Shown here one piece after another: positions 27,906-37,060 of a stretch of 64,000 nucleotides of DNA. Each line of letters opens with the position of its first letter. Position 1 is the stretch's first letter. The notes beneath the pieces were generated by a model. The model ran no database searches. It saw only the letters and a list, made by a program, of their open reading frames with translations, and was not told where the DNA came from. The translations under genes were made by a program, and so were the position numbers. The stretch is from Deltaproteobacteria bacterium (GTDB taxonomy: Bacteria > Desulfobacterota > Desulfobulbia > Desulfobulbales > Desulfurivibrionaceae). The stretch is taken from NCBI GenBank assembly GCA_021802645.1, contig JAJZRO010000003.1, positions 62,001 to 126,000 of the forward strand. Direction: 5' to 3'.

Positions 27906-29960
27906 TTACCCCGGTCTGGCAGCAAGCACCTCGCGGACCTTGTGGGTGAGGTCGGCGGCGCTGAATGGTTTGGCGATGAACTGCTTGCCCGGATCGAGCA
28001 CGCCATGGTGGACGATGGCGTTGTCGGTATAGCCGGACATGTAGAGCACCGCGGTCTGGGGCCGTGCGTTGGCGAGCTGTTCGGCCACTTCCCGGCCGCT
28101 CATCTGGGGCATGATCACATCGGTGATCACCAGGTCTATTTCGCCCGGATGCCCCTGACAAATCGCCAATGCTTCCTTGCCGCTGGCTGCGGCCAATACC
28201 GAGTAGCCGGCGTCCTTGAGGATCCTGACCACGATGTTGCGAACCGCCTCCACATCCTCCACTACCAGGATGGTTTCGTTGGCCGCGGCCCGGACCACCT
28301 TCCGCGCGACTGGCCGCTCTTTTGCGGTAATCCTCTCGCTGCGCGGCAGATAGATCTTGAAGGTGGTTCCCTGGCCAGGCTCGCTGTACACCCAGATATA
28401 GCCGCGGCTCTGCCTGACGATGCCGTAAACCGTGGCCAGCCCGAGCCCGGTGCCCTTGCCGCCCTCTTTGGTGGTGAAAAAGGGTTCGAAGATCCGTTCC
28501 CGAGTCTGCTGGTTCATGCCGTAGCCCGTATCGCTTATCGCCAGCATGACATAGGGACCGGGGGTTACGGCCGGATGCTGGTCCACGTAGGCGTCGTCCA
28601 GTTCGACATTGGCCGTCTCGATGCTGAGCCGGCCGCCGGTGGGCATGGCATCGCGGGCATTGACCACCAGATTCATGATCACCTGCTCGATCTGGCTGGC
28701 ATCGACCAGCACCGGGTCGAGGTTGGGGGCAGGATGGGTCACCAGGGTGATGTCCTCCCCGATCAGCCGCCGCAGCATCTTTTCGATGTCGGCGATGATC
28801 CAGTTCAGGTCGGTAATCTCGGGCTGCAGGACCTGCTTGCGGCTGAAGGCGAGGAGCTGCCGGGTGAGGGAGGCGGCCCGTTCGCCTGCCGAGAGGATCT
28901 CCCGGAGATCACTATGCAGGTGGTCCTGTTTCTCCACGCGCTGCAAGGCAAAATCCGCGTAGCCGTTGATCACGGTCAGCAGATTGTTGAAGTCATGGGC
29001 GACGCCGCCGGCCAGCCGTCCCACCGATTCGAGACGTTGGGCCGACCTGAGCTGCGCTTCCGCGCGGCGCTGGGCGGTGACGTCGATCAACACGCCGTTT
29101 AGCCCGACAGGGGCGCCGTTTTCCAGGGTGGCGCGCACGGTGGTGCGCAGAAAGAACACGGCGCCCCCCTTGCCGATGCCACGAAACTCGCAGTTGATCG
29201 CTTCGCCGCCCATGGCCAGGGTAAAATCACGCAACACGGCTTCGCGGTCGTCCTCATGGACGAAGCGCTCAAAGTGCTGCCCGAGCATCTCCTCGACGCT
29301 GTAGCCGAATTTGGCCACCGCCGGGCTGACGTATTGCATCCTGCCGGCGGTGTCCAGGGAAAAGACCACGTCTTCGAGATTCTCGACCAGGTCGCGGTAG
29401 CGGCGTTCGGAACGCTCCAACTGCTCGTAAACCCGGACGTTTTCCATGGCGACCGAGGCCGAATCGGCCAGGGCCTGGAGAATGCGCAGATCCTCCGCGC
29501 TGGCGCGGTGCGGTTGCGCCCAGTAATTGCCGATGGCGCCGATGGGTTCGGCGCTGCGGATCGGCACCATGACGAGGCTTTTGACAAAGGTTGGGCGATA
29601 GGCGTCTTGCGGGATCCGTGCATCGGCGTAAATGTCCTCGATCGCCGCCGGCTGGCGGTGGAGCATCACCCAGCCGCTGATGCAGGCCGTGAGGGGGAAT
29701 CTCTGCCCCTTCCAGAGCGGGGCGATGGCGTCCTCATCCACATAGTGGCAGAGTTCCCCTTCCCGCAGCACGAAGGTGGCCCCGTCGGAACCGACCAGGG
29801 CTCTGGCGGCCTGGCGGACGATTTCCGTGATGGTTTCCAGGCTGCGTGCCCGTGACAGATCCTGCACGACCCGGACCAGCCGTTCGAAGGGAACGTCGCC
29901 GCCCATTGGTCTCACCTGAGGGTTTCCGGTGGTGGTTGTCGCTTCAGCGTCCGCCATCAT
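27906..29960 (-). CDS. Hybrid histidine kinase: GAF-PAS-HisKA-HATPase-receiver
   Basis: 684 residues from the ATG at 29960, with GGAG suitably upstream. No membrane helix is seen. A GAF domain (about 30-185) and a PAS domain (about 195-310) precede the kinase core with phospho-acceptor His322 in GGVAHDFNNLL, the N box NLVVNARDAM, G1 DTGYGM and G2 GKGTGLGLATVYGIV. The C-terminal receiver has the acidic pocket in VVEDVEA, phospho-acceptor Asp614 in ITDVIMPQM and the Lys of AKPFS. Output presumably passes to a separate phosphotransfer protein or by interaction. The receiver remnant lies just beyond its 3' end on the other strand. Confidence 0.93.
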   Translation of the reverse strand: MMADAEATTTTGNPQVRPMGGDVPFERLVRVVQDLSRARSLETITEIVRQAARALVGSDGATFVLREGELCHYVDEDAIAPLWKGQRFPLTACISGWVMLHRQPAAIEDIYADARIPQDAYRPTFVKSLVMVPIRSAEPIGAIGNYWAQPHRASAEDLRILQALADSASVAMENVRVYEQLERSERRYRDLVENLEDVVFSLDTAGRMQYVSPAVAKFGYSVEEMLGQHFERFVHEDDREAVLRDFTLAMGGEAINCEFRGIGKGGAVFFLRTTVRATLENGAPVGLNGVLIDVTAQRRAEAQLRSAQRLESVGRLAGGVAHDFNNLLTVINGYADFALQRVEKQDHLHSDLREILSAGERAASLTRQLLAFSRKQVLQPEITDLNWIIADIEKMLRRLIGEDITLVTHPAPNLDPVLVDASQIEQVIMNLVVNARDAMPTGGRLSIETANVELDDAYVDQHPAVTPGPYVMLAISDTGYGMNQQTRERIFEPFFTTKEGGKGTGLGLATVYGIVRQSRGYIWVYSEPGQGTTFKIYLPRSERITAKERPVARKVVRAAANETILVVEDVEAVRNIVVRILKDAGYSVLAAASGKEALAICQGHPGEIDLVITDVIMPQMSGREVAEQLANARPQTAVLYMSGYTDNAIVHHGVLDPGKQFIAKPFSAADLTHKVREVLAARPG

Positions 29961-30166
29961 CCCGTCTCCGTCCCACGTCTGAAACAGAAAAGGAGCCACC
30001 TGAGCGATGCCGCAGCTTTGGGTTTTCGGCGCAGGGCGCAAGGCCACGCATGGCGCCTAGCCTTTTCCTGCATGGTGCAGGGTAAGATAACCCGTTTGCG
30101 GTCACGTTGCCAAGAAGACAGGAGATGCCTCGGGGCAATGCTCCTGATGCCTGTCATTTCCTTTAT

Positions 30167-30196
30167 TTTATAGTTGGCCGGTTCGTTGGCGGTCAA
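30167..30196 (-). promoter_or_regulatory. Promoter for the hybrid kinase
   Basis: On the minus strand TTGACC (30191-30196), 18 bases and TATAAA (30167-30172) match sigma-70 boxes well. The start of the kinase gene is about 200 bases downstream, leaving a long leader. Confidence 0.5.
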
Positions 30197-30481
30197 TGAA
30201 AAAGGCGTCCCTTGGCGAGGAGACGGCGGAGGATCTCAACGCAAATCGGGCCTTGCGGGGTTCTCCAGCGGACCGGCCTCTCGCTTAGCGGCTTGTGGCC
30301 AGGAACTCCGCGATGCGGGCCATGGTATGGCCTCTTTGGCCGGTCGTATTTTTATCTGGACAGCGTCGATGGTTTTGTCCGAAACTGAAAGAGAAAGGAG
30401 TGCCCTGTAACTCGGTGCCCCCACTCTGCATTGGGGGAATCTCGCTGTCTGGCAATATCTGGTGTCGTGTCGGGAGGTGTT

Positions 30482-30544
30482 ATGACCGTTCCCTTCACAG
30501 GCCTTCAAAGGGTTTCAGACCTTTTGGGGGCCTTTGTGTTTTGA
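30482..30544 (+). CDS. Possible 20-residue leader peptide
   Basis: An ATG at 30482 follows GGGAGG by four bases and opens a 20-codon frame (MTVPFTGLQRVSDLLGAFVF) ending with TGA at 30542-30544. Most of it lies within the hairpin at 30496-30538, so translation would melt that hairpin. There is no run of a single regulatory codon as in amino acid leaders. It may equally be chance. Confidence 0.25.
   Translation: MTVPFTGLQRVSDLLGAFVF
30496..30542 (+). terminator. Hairpin followed by TTTT, terminator or attenuator
   Basis: The outer arms CACAGGCC (30496-30503) and GGCCTTTGTG (30529-30538) pair with a bulge, and an inner AAAGG/CCTTT adds to the stem; four T follow. No gene lies before it on this strand within 400 bases, so it would end a small RNA or attenuate the transcript entering the nitroreductase gene 80 bases later. 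Confidence 0.5.
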
Positions 30545-30621
30545 GGGAGCCTGATTTTCCCGAAGCGTGGTGCGTGGTTTTGCCTTGCTGACGCCGCATG
30601 AAGAGTTGGGAGGAGCCGCCA

Positions 30622-31217
30622 ATGATCCCCTTGCCACCACCCCGAGCTGACGGTGCCCTTTCCCTGGAGGCGCCGCCCTGAAAGCTAGGCGCTCAATCCG
30701 CTCGTACGGGGAGCAGGCGCTCACTCTGGCCGAGGTCGCCCAGCTCCTGTGGGCGGCGCAGGGCACCACCAGAAGAAACGGCATGCGCACCGCACCTTCG
30801 GCCGGGGCGCTTTACCCGTTGGAACTCTATCTCGAAGTCGGCCGGGTGGAACAGCTGCCAGTGGGCATCTACCACTATGATTCCGCCGGTCATGCGTTGG
30901 AGGAGAGAGGCGGGGCGGCAAGACGTTCCGAGTTGCTCGCTGCCGGCTACGGCCAGGGCTGCATCGAGCGTGGTGCCATAAATATCGTGGTGGCCGCGGT
31001 TTATGCCAGGACGGCGCGCAAATACGGGGAACGGGCGGTGCGCTATGCTCAACTGGAGGCTGGACATGCCGCGCAGAATCTCGCGCTACAGGCCGTGGTT
31101 CTGGGACTTGGCACCGTGGTGGTGGGGGCCTTTGACGATGCCCTGGTGAAGCAGGCCTTGGGAATGGGAGGCGATGAGGAGCCTCTTTGCATCATGCCGG
31201 TGGGCAGAGCAAAGTAG
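30622..31217 (+). pseudogene. SagB-type nitroreductase, frameshifted near codon 17
   Basis: A strong ribosome site (GGGAGGAG, 30608-30615) precedes ATG 30622, which reads MIPLPPPRADGALSLEAPP and hits TGA at 30679. In another frame from about 30672 the family sequence continues: AALKARRSIRSYGEQALTLA, LLWAAQGTTRRNG, then RTAPSAGALYPLELYLEV (FMN contact) and AGHAAQNLALQAVVLGLGTV to a stop at 31217. Joining the frames restores a complete protein of about 197 residues, so a two-base gain or one-base loss within GGCGCCGCCC explains the break. An assembly error is possible. A truncated product from the ATG at 30783 would lack the arginine motif. SagB-type enzymes are FMN-dependent oxidoreductases. 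Confidence 0.8.
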
Positions 31218-31300
31218 GCGGTGCCAGCCGAATTGTCGCCGCAGATTCGATCGCCGGCGGGACCAAGCAACAAAGGGAGCCCGACAAGGAGGAAAATCTC

Positions 31301-31669
31301 ATGGACGCACACGACATGGAACATCTGAAAGACCTGCTTCTCGCGCAAAGGCGGGAGATTTTCCGCTGTAGCCAGGACTTGGCGGCGGATTGGCAGGCCT
31401 TGAGCGAACGCGACGTCGAGAAGGAGGAAGAGGCGCAGAAGGCGGATCTGTCCTGCCTGTTCGAACAGCTGGACAACCGGGAGCAGGAGGAGATCAAGGA
31501 GATTGACCGGGCGTTGGCGAAGATCGCGACCGCCACCTATGGCAGTTGCGAACAATGCCGGAAGCCGATTGGTCTGGATCGGCTGGAGGCGCTGCCGGCA
31601 ACCAGATGGTGTAGTGGTTGCGCCCGCAGGGTGGAGGAGCAGCAGAAGATGCCCCCGGTTCTTCCGTGA
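31301..31669 (+). CDS. DksA/TraR-family zinc finger protein
   Basis: 122 residues from ATG 31301, preceded by AAGGAGG. An N-terminal helical hairpin (about 1-80, rich in Glu, Gln and Arg) is followed by the C4 zinc finger CEQC...CSGC. DksA relatives enter the secondary channel of RNA polymerase and mediate stringent or stress control. The tip of the coiled coil does not show the classic DxxDxA of E. coli DksA, so activity may differ. It is 83 bases downstream of the nitroreductase and starts a stress-type cluster with the next two genes. Confidence 0.88.
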   Translation: MDAHDMEHLKDLLLAQRREIFRCSQDLAADWQALSERDVEKEEEAQKADLSCLFEQLDNREQEEIKEIDRALAKIATATYGSCEQCRKPIGLDRLEALPATRWCSGCARRVEEQQKMPPVLP

Positions 31670-31717
31670 GCCATAGCGTAACTGCCAATCATCGGCATCC
31701 GGACGAGGAGGAAAACT

Positions 31718-32200
31718 ATGGACAAGGGATTGTTCGGCAGGAAGGACAGGCTGGTGCAGGAGAAGCGGCACGATGCGTACCAGGAACGGTGGAAATGCCA
31801 AGGGCCCGCCGTATGCCGCACCTGCGGCGCCTCGTTTGTCGAGGGCCGTTGGAGTTGGCAGGAGGCGCCGGCAGAGGCCTGTGCCATGGTTTGCCCGGCC
31901 TGTGCGCGGATCGCCGATAACTACCCGGCCGGCGAGATCACCATCAGTGGCCCCTTTTTCACGCAGCACCGGCAGGAGATCATGAACCTGATCCACAACG
32001 CGGAAGCGCAGGAAAAAGGGGAACATCCCCTGGAGCGGCTGATGGCCGTTGTCGACGGAGAAGGGCAGACCATGGTCACCACCACCGGTATCCACCTGGC
32101 CCGCCGGATCGGCGAAGCCCTGTCCCGGGCCTATCAAGGCGAGCTGGACTTTGCCTACGGCGAGGCGGAAAAGAGCATTCGGGTCAGTTGGCGCCGCTGA
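31718..32200 (+). CDS. BCAM0308-like zinc-ribbon protein
   Basis: 160 residues. A CxxC pair (CRTC) and a second pair (CPAC), about 27 residues apart, form a zinc ribbon around GRWSW, followed by AGEITISGPFF and NAEAQEKGEHPLERL, which I recognise as the BCAM0308 family. The Burkholderia namesake lies in a low-oxygen-activated gene cluster. The structure suggests nucleic acid or ribosome contact, as in NMD3-type ribbons, but function is unproven. It sits 48 bases after the DksA-like gene. Confidence 0.75.
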   Translation: MDKGLFGRKDRLVQEKRHDAYQERWKCQGPAVCRTCGASFVEGRWSWQEAPAEACAMVCPACARIADNYPAGEITISGPFFTQHRQEIMNLIHNAEAQEKGEHPLERLMAVVDGEGQTMVTTTGIHLARRIGEALSRAYQGELDFAYGEAEKSIRVSWRR

Positions 32201-32256
32201 GGAGGCCTGACCCGGATTCGTTGCTTGACGATCATGCACACAAGGGGGCAAAGACC

Positions 32257-32823
32257 ATGAAGTTACCATTGCAGATTACCTACCGGAACATGGAGTCCTC
32301 CGCCGCGGTGGAGGAGAGCATCCGCAAGTGGGCTGCCAAACTCGACCGCGTCTGCGACACCATCATGCGCTGCGAGGTGATGGTGGAGGCACCCCCCAAG
32401 CACAAACGATCCGGCGGGCATTTCCACGTCCGGCTCGATATCACCGTACCGGGCAGCGAACTGGCGATCAATCGGGAACCCGACCCGCACCATGGCTACA
32501 CCGATGTCTATGTCTGCATCCGCGACGCCTTCCAGGCGGCCGAGCGCCAGTTGGAACAGTACGCCTGCCGCCGCCAGGGCGAGGTGAAGATGCATGAAGC
32601 AGTGCCCTATGGCCGGATCGCATCCCTGGTGCCCGCCGAGGATTACGGCACCATCGCGACCCCGGACGGCCGCGAGATTTATTTCCACCGCAACAGTGTG
32701 CTGGAGGCAGACTTCGACAAGCTGGCGGAGGGGATGGAGGTCCGCTTCTACGAGGAAGAGGGCGACCACGGTCCCCAGGCCAGCACCGTGCGACTGGTGG
32801 GCAAACACCATCCAGCGGCCTGA
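32257..32823 (+). CDS. HPF/RaiA ribosome hibernation factor fused to cold-shock domain
   Basis: 188 residues from ATG 32257. Residues 1-110 resemble the HPF/RaiA domain (ITYRNMESSAAVEESIRKWA; HVRLDITVPGSEL), which binds the mRNA channel and anticodon sites of the 30S subunit. Residues 122-185 form a cold-shock OB fold (YGRIASLVPAEDYGTIATPD, EIYFHRNSV). The RNP1 site is altered (the usual KGFGFI is replaced by DYGTIA). The fusion would couple ribosome silencing to RNA binding. It ends the cluster of nitroreductase, DksA-like and BCAM0308-like genes. Confidence 0.85.
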   Translation: MKLPLQITYRNMESSAAVEESIRKWAAKLDRVCDTIMRCEVMVEAPPKHKRSGGHFHVRLDITVPGSELAINREPDPHHGYTDVYVCIRDAFQAAERQLEQYACRRQGEVKMHEAVPYGRIASLVPAEDYGTIATPDGREIYFHRNSVLEADFDKLAEGMEVRFYEEEGDHGPQASTVRLVGKHHPAA

Positions 32824-32840
32824 GCGGCTTCCGCTCAGGC
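32818..32840 (+). terminator. Perfect hairpin over the HPF-like stop codon
   Basis: GCCTGAGCGG (32818-32827) pairs perfectly with CCGCTCAGGC (32831-32840) across three bases, and includes the TGA stop. No T run follows, so it is more likely a 3'-end protecting or weak terminating element. The next 184 bases up to the end of hrpA hold nothing recognisable. Confidence 0.4.
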
Positions 32841-33024
32841 GATTGGCGCCCCGGCCAGGGGGTGGCGACCTGCGCGCGTCCTGGCCGGAGGATCGTGGCG
32901 GCGCAGACCCTCGCAGGGAACGCCTTAGGGCTACTTTCTCGGTCCGATTTCTGTCGTCGGCCGCGGGATCGTAAAGCCGGCAAGGGTCTCGTGCCGGAGA
33001 CGGCGTACCGCTTGACCAGCCCCC

Positions 33025-36000
33025 TCAGCGCAGCAGCTCGAACTCCCGCCACTTCTCTTCGAGCCGCTTGGCCGAAACCGGATAGGCGGTCTTCAACTCC
33101 TGGGCAAAGAGACTCACCTTGAATTCTTCCACCATCTCGCGGTATTCGGCGAGCACCTGGCGCTTGGCCTCGCCCATGGCGGCCTCGTCGCCCACCCCGG
33201 CCAGGCGTTCCGCAAAGGGGGCAAGCTGCTTGGCCTTGGCCTCGTCCTTGGCCCGGTCCACCTGGGCTCGCTCCAACCGCAGCCGCAAGGCCTTGAGGTA
33301 ACGGGGCAGGTTGGTAAGCTGGGCCAGGGTATAGCGTTGCAGGAAATCGGGCGGCACCAGAACGGCCACATCCGCACGCAAGTCGGCCGCGCGGCTGGCC
33401 TGTCCCTTGGTCTGAGCGGCCAGGCGGCTGATGGCATCGAGCGTCTCCCGCCGGGCCTGGAGCACTGCGATGACTGGCTCAAAGGCCTTTTTGGCCAACA
33501 GGGCGATGCCCTGCTGCCGCACGTGGGCGACTTGGCGGGCAAAGTCCGTTGGGGTCGGCACTGCGGCCGCCCGCACCCCGAACATCTCGACCTGCACGAA
33601 CTCCCAGAGGGCCGCATTCAACTCGTCATGACCGCCGAGCCCTTCGCAGAGCGCCCAGTGCTGGCGGGGGATGGCGCACTCCTTCTTGATCGACTTGAGG
33701 GCCGGCTTGAACTCCTGGCTGTAGAGGTGGCAGAGGGCTGCCCTGGTGGCCTGCCGGGCCGCTGCCTCTTCGCGGAAGAGGCGCAGCCCCACCCCCTGGC
33801 CGGCAACGAGTTCCAGACCAGGGTACAGATAGCCGGCCAGGCGGCCGGCGTTGTCGCTGAGCGGCAGCTGGGAGGGCACCTGGGGCAGCGTCTCCGGCCC
33901 GATCCCGTCGCGTTCCCATTGGCGGCGCAGGGCCATGGCCTCGCGGTCGTCCGGGATCGCCAGCCCTTCCATGGCGCGGATCTCCTGGAAGTGGCGGCTC
34001 TCCTTGAGCACGGTGCCTTGGCTGTCCACCAGCTGGAAACGGAAGCGGAGGTGGGGCGGCAGGCTCTCGATACCCCAGTCCGCCGGGGTCACTCGCACCC
34101 CGTACAGATCCTGCACCGCCCGCGCCATGGCCGTGTAGAGGGAACCCTGATAGGGCGTGAGTTCCTGCGCGATCCGCTCGGCAGCCTGCGCCACCGGCAC
34201 CAGCGGCCGGCGGAGCGACTTGGGCAGGCTCTTGAGCAGGAAGGTGATCTTTTCGAACAGCAGCCCCGGCACCAGCCATTCGAAGGATTCGGGCCGCAGG
34301 TGGCCGACGAGATGAAGGGGCACCGCCACCGTCACCCCGTCCGCCTCGCTGCCTGGGGCAAAGGTATAGGTCAGGGCCAGTTCCACGCCGTCGAGGTGGA
34401 GCCGGGCAGGAAACTGTTCCAGCTCATGATTCTCCGGCAGCTGCCGCAGGAGGTCCGCCTCGGTGAGGCGCAACCTCTGGTCCGCGCCGGGCTGCTTCAA
34501 AAAGCGGCGCAGGCCCGCCTGATCCCAGATATCGCCAGGCAGCCGTTCCTCGTAGAAACGGCCGATCACCTGCTCATCCACCAGCACGTCGCGGCGGCGC
34601 ACCCGCTCCTCCAGTGCCTGGAGATCGGCCACCAGCTTCTGATTGTGGCTCAGGAAGCCGTAGTCCCCCTGCAACTCCCCCTCCACCAAGGCGGCCTGGA
34701 TGAAGAGCTGCCGCGCCTCGGCGGGGTTGATCCGGCCGTAGTTCACCTGGCGGCCCGCCACGATCACGAGGCCAAAGAGGGTTGCCTTTTCCAGCGCCAC
34801 CACCTGGCCGCGCCGTTTTTCCCAGTGCGGGTCGCTGTAAGCATAGCGGCACAGCGGCCGGGCCAGGGGTTCGAGCCACTCCACTTTGATGTTCGCCACG
34901 GTGCGGGCATAGAGCTTCGTGGTCTCCACCACCTCGGCGGCCATGATCCACTGGCCGCCCTTGTTGTAGAGGGCGGAACCGGGGAAGATCACCATCTCGC
35001 GCCCCCCCGCGCCCTGGTAAACGTTCTTCTCCTTCTTGAGCCCGATGTTGCGAAGGTTGCCACTGAGCAGCGCCCGGTGGACCGCATCGTAGGCGGCCGG
35101 TTCGCTGTTCATGGCAAAGCCCGGCTCCTCCGCGAGGATGCGGGCGATCTGCTCGTGGATATCGAGCCATTCGGCGAGGCGCAGGTAGGAGAGGTAGTGG
35201 CTTTTCGCGAACTTGCGCATCCGCGACTGGCTTTTGATTTTCGTGAGGGTCTGGTGGTAGGTGTCCCAGAGGTTGAGGAAGAAGAGGAAATCGGAGTGGG
35301 GGTGGACAAAGCGGGCATGGGCCGCGTCGGCCGCGCCCTCCTTTTCCGCCGGCCGCACCCGCGGGTCCTGAATGCTCAAGGCGGCGGCGATCACCGCCAC
35401 CTCGCGCAGGGCGTTTTCGTTGCGTGCCTCGACGATCATGCGGGCAATGCGCGGGTCGAGCGGCAGTCGGGCCATGAGCTCGCCGACCCTGGTGAGGCGC
35501 TGCCTGTCGTCGATGGCCTCCAGCTCGGCGAGCAGGGCGTAGCCGTCGCGGATGGCGCGGGACGAAGGCGGATCGACAAAGGGGAAGGCGGCCGGCTCGC
35601 CCAGGTGCAGCGAGATCATGCGCAGGATCACCTCGGCCAGGTTGGTGCGCACGATCTCGGGCGGCGTGAACTCGGGTCGGGCCAGGTACTCCTCCTCGCT
35701 GTAGAGGCGGAGGCAGATGCCCGGCCCCACCCGGCCGCAGCGGCCCTGGCGCTGGTCGCAGCTGGCGCGGGAGACCGGCACCACCGGCAGCTTGTGGGTG
35801 CGGGCCCGCGGGTTGTAGCTCGCAAGGCGGGCCAGCCCGGTGTCGATCACGTAGCGGATGCCCGGCACGGTGATGGAGGTCTCGGCCACGTTGGTGGCCA
35901 CCACGATCTTCTGGCCCCTGGCCGGTTGGAAGATGCGGGTCTGCTCGCCAGGCGAAAGGCGGCCAAAGAGCGGCAGCACCGTGGCCTCGCTGCCGCCGTG

Positions 36001-36795
36001 ATGCTGCCGCTCAACTTTGATCGCCTCGCTCAAGGTGTCCACGGTCTCGCGGATGTCCCGCTCGGTGGGCATGAAGATGAGGATGTCGCCCTGGCGATCC
36101 TCCCGGCGCAGCGCCAAGACCGCCGCCACCGCCCGGTCCACGTAGGTCTCCTCGCCCTCCTCCTCCCGCTCATGATCCACCGGCTGGTAGCGCACCTCCA
36201 CCGGATAGGCGCGGCCCGCCACGTCGATGACCGGCGCCCCGCCAAAGGCCCTGGCGAATTTGGTGGTATCGATGGTGGCCGAGGTGATGATGAGCTTGAG
36301 CTCGGGCCGTTTGGTCAGAAGCTGCTTGAGGAGGCCCAAAAGAAAGTCGATGTTCAGGCTGCGCTCGTGGGCCTCGTCGATGATGATCGTATCGTAGGCC
36401 CGAAGCTCGCGGTCGTGCTGCGCCTCAGCCAAGAGGATGCCGTCGGTCATGAACTTGATCCGGGTGGTGCGGCTGGTCTCGTCGCGGAAGCGGATCTTGT
36501 AGCCCACGAGGCCGGCGCCTGCCGGCCCCAGCTCCTCGGCCACCCGTGAGGCGATGGAGATGGCGGCGATGCGGCGCGGCTGGGTGCAGCCGATCCGGCC
36601 GCGTCGGCCCCGGCCCGCCTCGATGCAGAGCTTGGGTAGCTGGGTAGTCTTGCCGCTGCCCGGCTCGCCGGCGACGATCACCACCTGGTTGTCCCGGATG
36701 GCTGCCACCAGTTCGGCCCGGTGGGCAGTGATCGGCAGCTCCTCGGGGTAGCGCAGGCTTAGGGGGGCGAGGATAGGTTCGGCGGCAGAGGGCAT
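33025..36795 (-). CDS. hrpA: ATP-dependent RNA helicase HrpA
   Basis: 1256 residues, the usual HrpA length. Walker A GEPGSGKTT lies at residues 43-51, the DEAH box at 140-143 (IIIDEAHERS), motif III is SATIDT and motif VI QRQGRCGRVGPG. After the helicase core come the HA2 and OB-like segments, then a large DUF3418 C-terminal part. HrpA is a DEAH/RHA helicase; in E. coli it rescues stalled or collided ribosomes. It is transcribed alone, divergent from the actin-like gene with a 265-base AT-richer gap. Confidence 0.95.
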   Translation of the reverse strand: MPSAAEPILAPLSLRYPEELPITAHRAELVAAIRDNQVVIVAGEPGSGKTTQLPKLCIEAGRGRRGRIGCTQPRRIAAISIASRVAEELGPAGAGLVGYKIRFRDETSRTTRIKFMTDGILLAEAQHDRELRAYDTIIIDEAHERSLNIDFLLGLLKQLLTKRPELKLIITSATIDTTKFARAFGGAPVIDVAGRAYPVEVRYQPVDHEREEEGEETYVDRAVAAVLALRREDRQGDILIFMPTERDIRETVDTLSEAIKVERQHHGGSEATVLPLFGRLSPGEQTRIFQPARGQKIVVATNVAETSITVPGIRYVIDTGLARLASYNPRARTHKLPVVPVSRASCDQRQGRCGRVGPGICLRLYSEEEYLARPEFTPPEIVRTNLAEVILRMISLHLGEPAAFPFVDPPSSRAIRDGYALLAELEAIDDRQRLTRVGELMARLPLDPRIARMIVEARNENALREVAVIAAALSIQDPRVRPAEKEGAADAAHARFVHPHSDFLFFLNLWDTYHQTLTKIKSQSRMRKFAKSHYLSYLRLAEWLDIHEQIARILAEEPGFAMNSEPAAYDAVHRALLSGNLRNIGLKKEKNVYQGAGGREMVIFPGSALYNKGGQWIMAAEVVETTKLYARTVANIKVEWLEPLARPLCRYAYSDPHWEKRRGQVVALEKATLFGLVIVAGRQVNYGRINPAEARQLFIQAALVEGELQGDYGFLSHNQKLVADLQALEERVRRRDVLVDEQVIGRFYEERLPGDIWDQAGLRRFLKQPGADQRLRLTEADLLRQLPENHELEQFPARLHLDGVELALTYTFAPGSEADGVTVAVPLHLVGHLRPESFEWLVPGLLFEKITFLLKSLPKSLRRPLVPVAQAAERIAQELTPYQGSLYTAMARAVQDLYGVRVTPADWGIESLPPHLRFRFQLVDSQGTVLKESRHFQEIRAMEGLAIPDDREAMALRRQWERDGIGPETLPQVPSQLPLSDNAGRLAGYLYPGLELVAGQGVGLRLFREEAAARQATRAALCHLYSQEFKPALKSIKKECAIPRQHWALCEGLGGHDELNAALWEFVQVEMFGVRAAAVPTPTDFARQVAHVRQQGIALLAKKAFEPVIAVLQARRETLDAISRLAAQTKGQASRAADLRADVAVLVPPDFLQRYTLAQLTNLPRYLKALRLRLERAQVDRAKDEAKAKQLAPFAERLAGVGDEAAMGEAKRQVLAEYREMVEEFKVSLFAQELKTAYPVSAKRLEEKWREFELLR

Positions 36796-37060
36796 AGGAC
36801 TCCCGGCTAGTTGATAACTCCCTGCTTTTTCTTGATTCCTCGCGGGGATGCAATCTTTTTTTCCGCGGGCCCCTAAAAAATCTTCAAGATTCCCTCGAAC
36901 ATGGCGAAAATAAAGTAGAATTTTTATACTTCGGAAAGTACAATGACTCTGATTTTTCGTACCAGAGCCTTTGCGAGGGGTGGAATCCTGCTCGCCGCCT
37001 GGCGAAAAACCGCTCGGTGAGCTTGCATTGAGGCGGCAGTGGTTTCAGGAGAGAGGAAAC

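Larger units (their letters stand above)
30197..30621 (+). other. Gene-free structured region upstream of the nitroreductase
   Basis: No ordinary gene is seen in these 425 bases. They contain several inverted repeats: GGCCA/TGGCC (30318-30332), a CCCCC/GGGGG hairpin near 30418-30437, and a strong hairpin ending in TTTT at 30496-30542. GTCCGAAAC (30378-30386) can also pair at a distance with GTTTCAGAC (30512-30520). A 20-codon frame with a good ribosome site runs through the last hairpin. The arrangement resembles an attenuated leader or small RNA, but no known RNA family was recognised. Confidence 0.4.

Noticed and set aside
30380-30545. Possible 6S RNA
   Set aside because: Some strings resemble 6S 3' and 5' sides, but no continuous closing stem with a central bubble could be drawn.
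33337-36549. 1,070-codon plus-strand open frame opposite hrpA
   Set aside because: High GC leaves few stops on the other strand; the product is low in recognisable motifs and rich in His, Gln and Arg, while hrpA has every helicase motif.
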